Below are positions 23,190 to 25,733 of a DNA stretch of 25,733 bases, in pieces. Position 1 is the stretch's first letter. The number at the start of each line of letters is the position of its first letter. Made by a program: the position numbers and the translations under genes. Under the pieces are notes generated by a model that did not search any database, was not told where the DNA came from, and worked only from the letters and a program-made list of their open reading frames with translations. The DNA lies in the NCBI GenBank assembly GCA_017940955.1, contig JAGAXP010000309.1, positions 1-25,733 of the forward strand, in the 5' to 3' direction. The DNA is from Oribacterium sp. (GTDB lineage: Bacteria; Bacillota_A; Clostridia; Lachnospirales; Lachnospiraceae).

Positions 23190-24677
23190 ATGACAGATTA
23201 TCGTAGTAAGATTCATGGAAAATTTCAGAATAATGTAATTTATAAACGTACTTTCATAATAGATGAGTTATCTATAATTCTTGCTTTTTTATCTGCGGTA
23301 ATAATCAGATACAGGGCTATAATTGCTTGGGTTGACTATAGTTTGGGAATTTATTTGTCCATGATAGTTACGGTGCTTTTGTTTGAAATAATAGTCTATT
23401 TTTGTTATGACGCAAAAAGGTTGTCAATTGTCGTACTTGATCCTATAGATAATTTGGTGAAGCTTATTAAGAGCAGAGCATTGCTTATTGGATTATCAGT
23501 TGCTTACCTTTTTGCCACTCAAAAGTCAGTTCTTGCATCCAGAAAGGTCGTGATTTATTTCATGGCCTTAAGTGTCGTTTATGGGTATATTTTGAGAATG
23601 CTCTACAGGCGGAACTATATAAAAAAATGGGGAGTTCCGGGCGAGGTAAACGCTTATATTATAGATGATCCTGATATAGATGATGTGAATGTAATAAAAA
23701 AATATGAAAGTGGAGACTATGATTGTGTTGTTATTGATGTTTCTGCTTTATCAAGAAGCATTGCGGGTGAGAAAAATAGCGTTTTGTCTAAAGTAAGCAT
23801 GATTACTAGTACTTTGGAAAAGCATAAGATAAGAACATATCTTACCATGGATAGTGCTGAATATACAGTTAGACCCGGAATAGTAATTGATATTGCCGGG
23901 TACGCTACAATACCGGCGTATGTTAGAAGTGATAAATTTAATGTTTTTGGAATTAATTATTCAATAGCCAGAGTTGAAGAAGCAGTTCTTCATGTTATAA
24001 ATCATATTCAAGAACTTAGAGGAAAATATATATGTTTTTCTAATGTTCATACAACAGTGATGGCTAAAAACAACAAAGAATATGCAGATATATTAAATGG
24101 CGCAGCATTTCTTTTTCCTGATGGAACCCCAATTGCTAATAGAGAGAAAAATGATGGCTATATTGGAGCGGAAAGAGTAGCTGGCCCAGATTTCATGAGA
24201 AATATGTTCAGAGATACTCAAGATGGAAAGTTGTCACATTATTTTTATGGGTCTACAGAAGAAACATTATCAAAACTCAGAAGTAATCTTGAAAGTGAGT
24301 ATCCTGGGCTTAACATAAAAGGCATGTATTCACCTCCATTCAGAGCTCTTTCACCGGAAGAAGATGAAGAGGATATTAAGCGAATAAATGATTCTGGGGC
24401 AGACATTGTATGGATTGGCCTTGGTGCTCCAAAACAGGAGAAGTGGATGAAGACTCATGAGGGCAAAATTAATGCAGTTATGATGGGAGTCGGAGCTGGA
24501 TTTGATTTTCATGCTGGAACAGCAAAAAGAGCGCCTTTGTGGGTTCAAAGGATAGGTCTTGAGTGGTTATTTAGATTGTTCACTGATCCGAAGAGACTAT
24601 TTAAACGTTATTTTGCGACAAACATCGAGTTTATGTGGTGCTCTTTATGGGATAAATTTAAGCTTAAAAATAGGTAA
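23190..24677 (+). CDS. Membrane-anchored GT26 (WecG/TagA) glycosyltransferase fusion (495 aa)
   Basis: The C-terminal half (about 250-495) is a WecG/TagA/CpsF glycosyltransferase that adds the second sugar to a lipid-linked first sugar. It has SNVHTTVMA, LFPDGTPIANREK with conserved Asp311, VAGPDFM, FYGSTEETL, IVWIGLGAPKQEKWM and GVGAGFDFHAGTAKRAP. The N-terminal half (about 20-240) has four membrane helices and then a Rossmann-like soluble part (VNAYIIDDPD ... VIDVSAL). It looks like the N-terminus of a polyprenyl glycosylphosphotransferase, as in the next gene. The usual C-terminal sugar-phosphate transferase domain appears replaced by GT26. The ribosome binding site is weak (AAAGAGAC). Acting right after the initiating transferase encoded next door is the likely role. 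Confidence 0.85.
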   Translation: MTDYRSKIHGKFQNNVIYKRTFIIDELSIILAFLSAVIIRYRAIIAWVDYSLGIYLSMIVTVLLFEIIVYFCYDAKRLSIVVLDPIDNLVKLIKSRALLIGLSVAYLFATQKSVLASRKVVIYFMALSVVYGYILRMLYRRNYIKKWGVPGEVNAYIIDDPDIDDVNVIKKYESGDYDCVVIDVSALSRSIAGEKNSVLSKVSMITSTLEKHKIRTYLTMDSAEYTVRPGIVIDIAGYATIPAYVRSDKFNVFGINYSIARVEEAVLHVINHIQELRGKYICFSNVHTTVMAKNNKEYADILNGAAFLFPDGTPIANREKNDGYIGAERVAGPDFMRNMFRDTQDGKLSHYFYGSTEETLSKLRSNLESEYPGLNIKGMYSPPFRALSPEEDEEDIKRINDSGADIVWIGLGAPKQEKWMKTHEGKINAVMMGVGAGFDFHAGTAKRAPLWVQRIGLEWLFRLFTDPKRLFKRYFATNIEFMWCSLWDKFKLKNR

Positions 24678-24694
24678 GAGATTGCGGAGAGTGT

Positions 24695-25733
24695 ATGAAT
24701 ACAAAGTATAAAACTTTACAGACATACCTTTTGTGGATAATAGATATGGCATGTATCGTGATCAGCTATGTGATTGCAAGCTATATGAGATACAATTTAA
24801 AAGAGGATTATGGTGATAAAACGCTTCACTATCTCGTATGTGTTTTATTGATGCTGGTGGGGACAGTATATACTTTTTTAGCTAATTGGGACAGAGATTT
24901 TGTAGTAAGAAGTATGTTTTATGAGCTTGTGAGTGTTATTAAGTTTGACGCGTTTTCAGCAATTATTGCGCTTGTAATATCTTTCTTTTTGCGTTGGAAT
25001 TTGATTTTATCTAGAATTGTAATATTCAATTTTATCTGGATTTTTGCGCTGTTGGATTTTGCGGTTAGATGTATTTTCAAAGAGATTTATAAGAAGCATA
25101 TTTCATCTGAAAATAATATCGTAAGGGTTGTTGTCGTTGCTGAAAAGCCGCTTGTTGAGCAGACGGTTCTTAATCTTATAAATAGAAGAGATTCGGTTGG
25201 TTACAAGGTTGTCAGGGCTTATGCAGTTGATCCTGACGTTAAGAATAGTGAGGATTTGATAAATGCTTCTTCAGTGGCTGATGAAACTTGCGGTACAAGT
25301 GAACAGAATAATGGTGATAATCCTTGGTATATCGGAGAAGTTCATGTTCATGAAGGAATCCATAACCTTACAGAGAGACTATTGACGGATCCTTTTGATG
25401 AGGTATTTATCAATACTCCTAATATTCCGCAGAACAGTATGGAAAACATTATTCTTGGTTTTGAAGAGATGGGAATTACAACCCATTATAATCTTGAACT
25501 TCCGGGAATCAGCAAAGCTCATACCCAGTTTGATGAGTATCTTGGATATTCTGTTATAACTTATTGCATGAATCGTAGCAGTTATAAGAGGCTTTCTATT
25601 AAGAGGTTTATGGACATAATTGGTGGTTTTGTAGGATTAGTTCTTACAGGAATCATTACTCTCTTCCTCGCTCCAGCTATTAAGCTTGACTCTCCGGGAC
25701 CAGTTTTCTTTTCACAGACTCGTATTGGAAAAA
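24695..25733 (+). CDS. Polyprenyl glycosylphosphotransferase, cut by the window edge
   Basis: This is the initiating enzyme of exopolysaccharide synthesis. It moves a sugar phosphate from a nucleotide sugar to undecaprenyl phosphate at the inner face of the membrane. Four N-terminal membrane helices and a CoA-binding-like Rossmann part (VRVVVVAEKPLVEQTVL) are followed by the start of the bacterial sugar transferase domain. KRFMDIIGGFVGLVLT (membrane re-entrant helix) and IKLDSPGPVFFSQTRIGK mark it. The frame is open to the last base, with 346 codons visible and about 110 to 130 more expected. CGGAGAG precedes the ATG. Its N-terminal half parallels that of the upstream GT26 fusion, suggesting a duplicated architecture. 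Confidence 0.88.
   Translation, partial: MNTKYKTLQTYLLWIIDMACIVISYVIASYMRYNLKEDYGDKTLHYLVCVLLMLVGTVYTFLANWDRDFVVRSMFYELVSVIKFDAFSAIIALVISFFLRWNLILSRIVIFNFIWIFALLDFAVRCIFKEIYKKHISSENNIVRVVVVAEKPLVEQTVLNLINRRDSVGYKVVRAYAVDPDVKNSEDLINASSVADETCGTSEQNNGDNPWYIGEVHVHEGIHNLTERLLTDPFDEVFINTPNIPQNSMENIILGFEEMGITTHYNLELPGISKAHTQFDEYLGYSVITYCMNRSSYKRLSIKRFMDIIGGFVGLVLTGIITLFLAPAIKLDSPGPVFFSQTRIGK

Overview
The window looks like a gut-type Clostridia (Lachnospiraceae-like) chromosome. The inference rests on the ribosome binding sites (AGGAGG type), the recombinase families present and the style of the polysaccharide genes. No rRNA, tRNA or housekeeping marker is present to fix the taxon. Two blocks of different character meet near 12.4-12.9 kb. 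Positions 1 to about 12.4 kb are a mobile-element block, richer in G+C and in AGG/AGA arginine codons. From 12.9 kb to the right edge is an A+T-rich surface-polysaccharide locus.

Mobile block, left half. Positions 4-149 can fold into a closed multi-helix RNA-like structure. A small unknown protein gene follows (260-469). Next comes a tightly coupled operon of four large serine recombinases (625-7205). Three keep the catalytic Ser and Arg residues. The second keeps the family architecture but has lost the YxRxS motif and both active-site arginines of the VKDLSRFGR region. The operon ends at a two-way terminator shared with a convergent small Cro/CI-type gene (7271-7474, minus). Two nearly identical 27-bp dyads (24 of 27 bases the same) lie at 471-497 and 7536-7562, just outside this cassette.

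Mobile block, right half. An iteron-like region has three exact 13-bp repeats at 21-bp spacing plus two more core copies, one of them inverted (7597-7732). It is followed by a perfect 15-bp dyad and a second operon: an XRE regulator, a RepA-like RecA-fold ATPase, a fifth serine recombinase, and two small proteins. The fifth recombinase has no zinc ribbon and instead carries a distinctive C-terminal domain. The same domain recurs in both downstream proteins, giving three tandem copies. Two terminators then close the block. I read the whole as an integrative element with many recombinases and its own replication module. It resembles staphylococcal SCC elements in logic, but the genes are different. 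This is inference.

Polysaccharide block. It opens with a large unknown membrane protein, an MBOAT O-acyltransferase broken by a one-base slip in a G tract, and an SGNH-type partner. About 600 bp of decayed DNA with an IS21-like end follows, then an ADP-ribosyltransferase-fold protein with an intact R-STS-ExE triad. A PPi-type phosphofructokinase with its own promoter comes next. The last genes form an export/assembly series: a Wzz-like chain-length protein fused to a kinase-like domain without a Walker motif, a PseB-like 4,6-dehydratase, a membrane-anchored GT26 glycosyltransferase fusion, and the start of a polyprenyl glycosylphosphotransferase cut by the window edge. Together these would make, acylate and export a cell-surface glycan.
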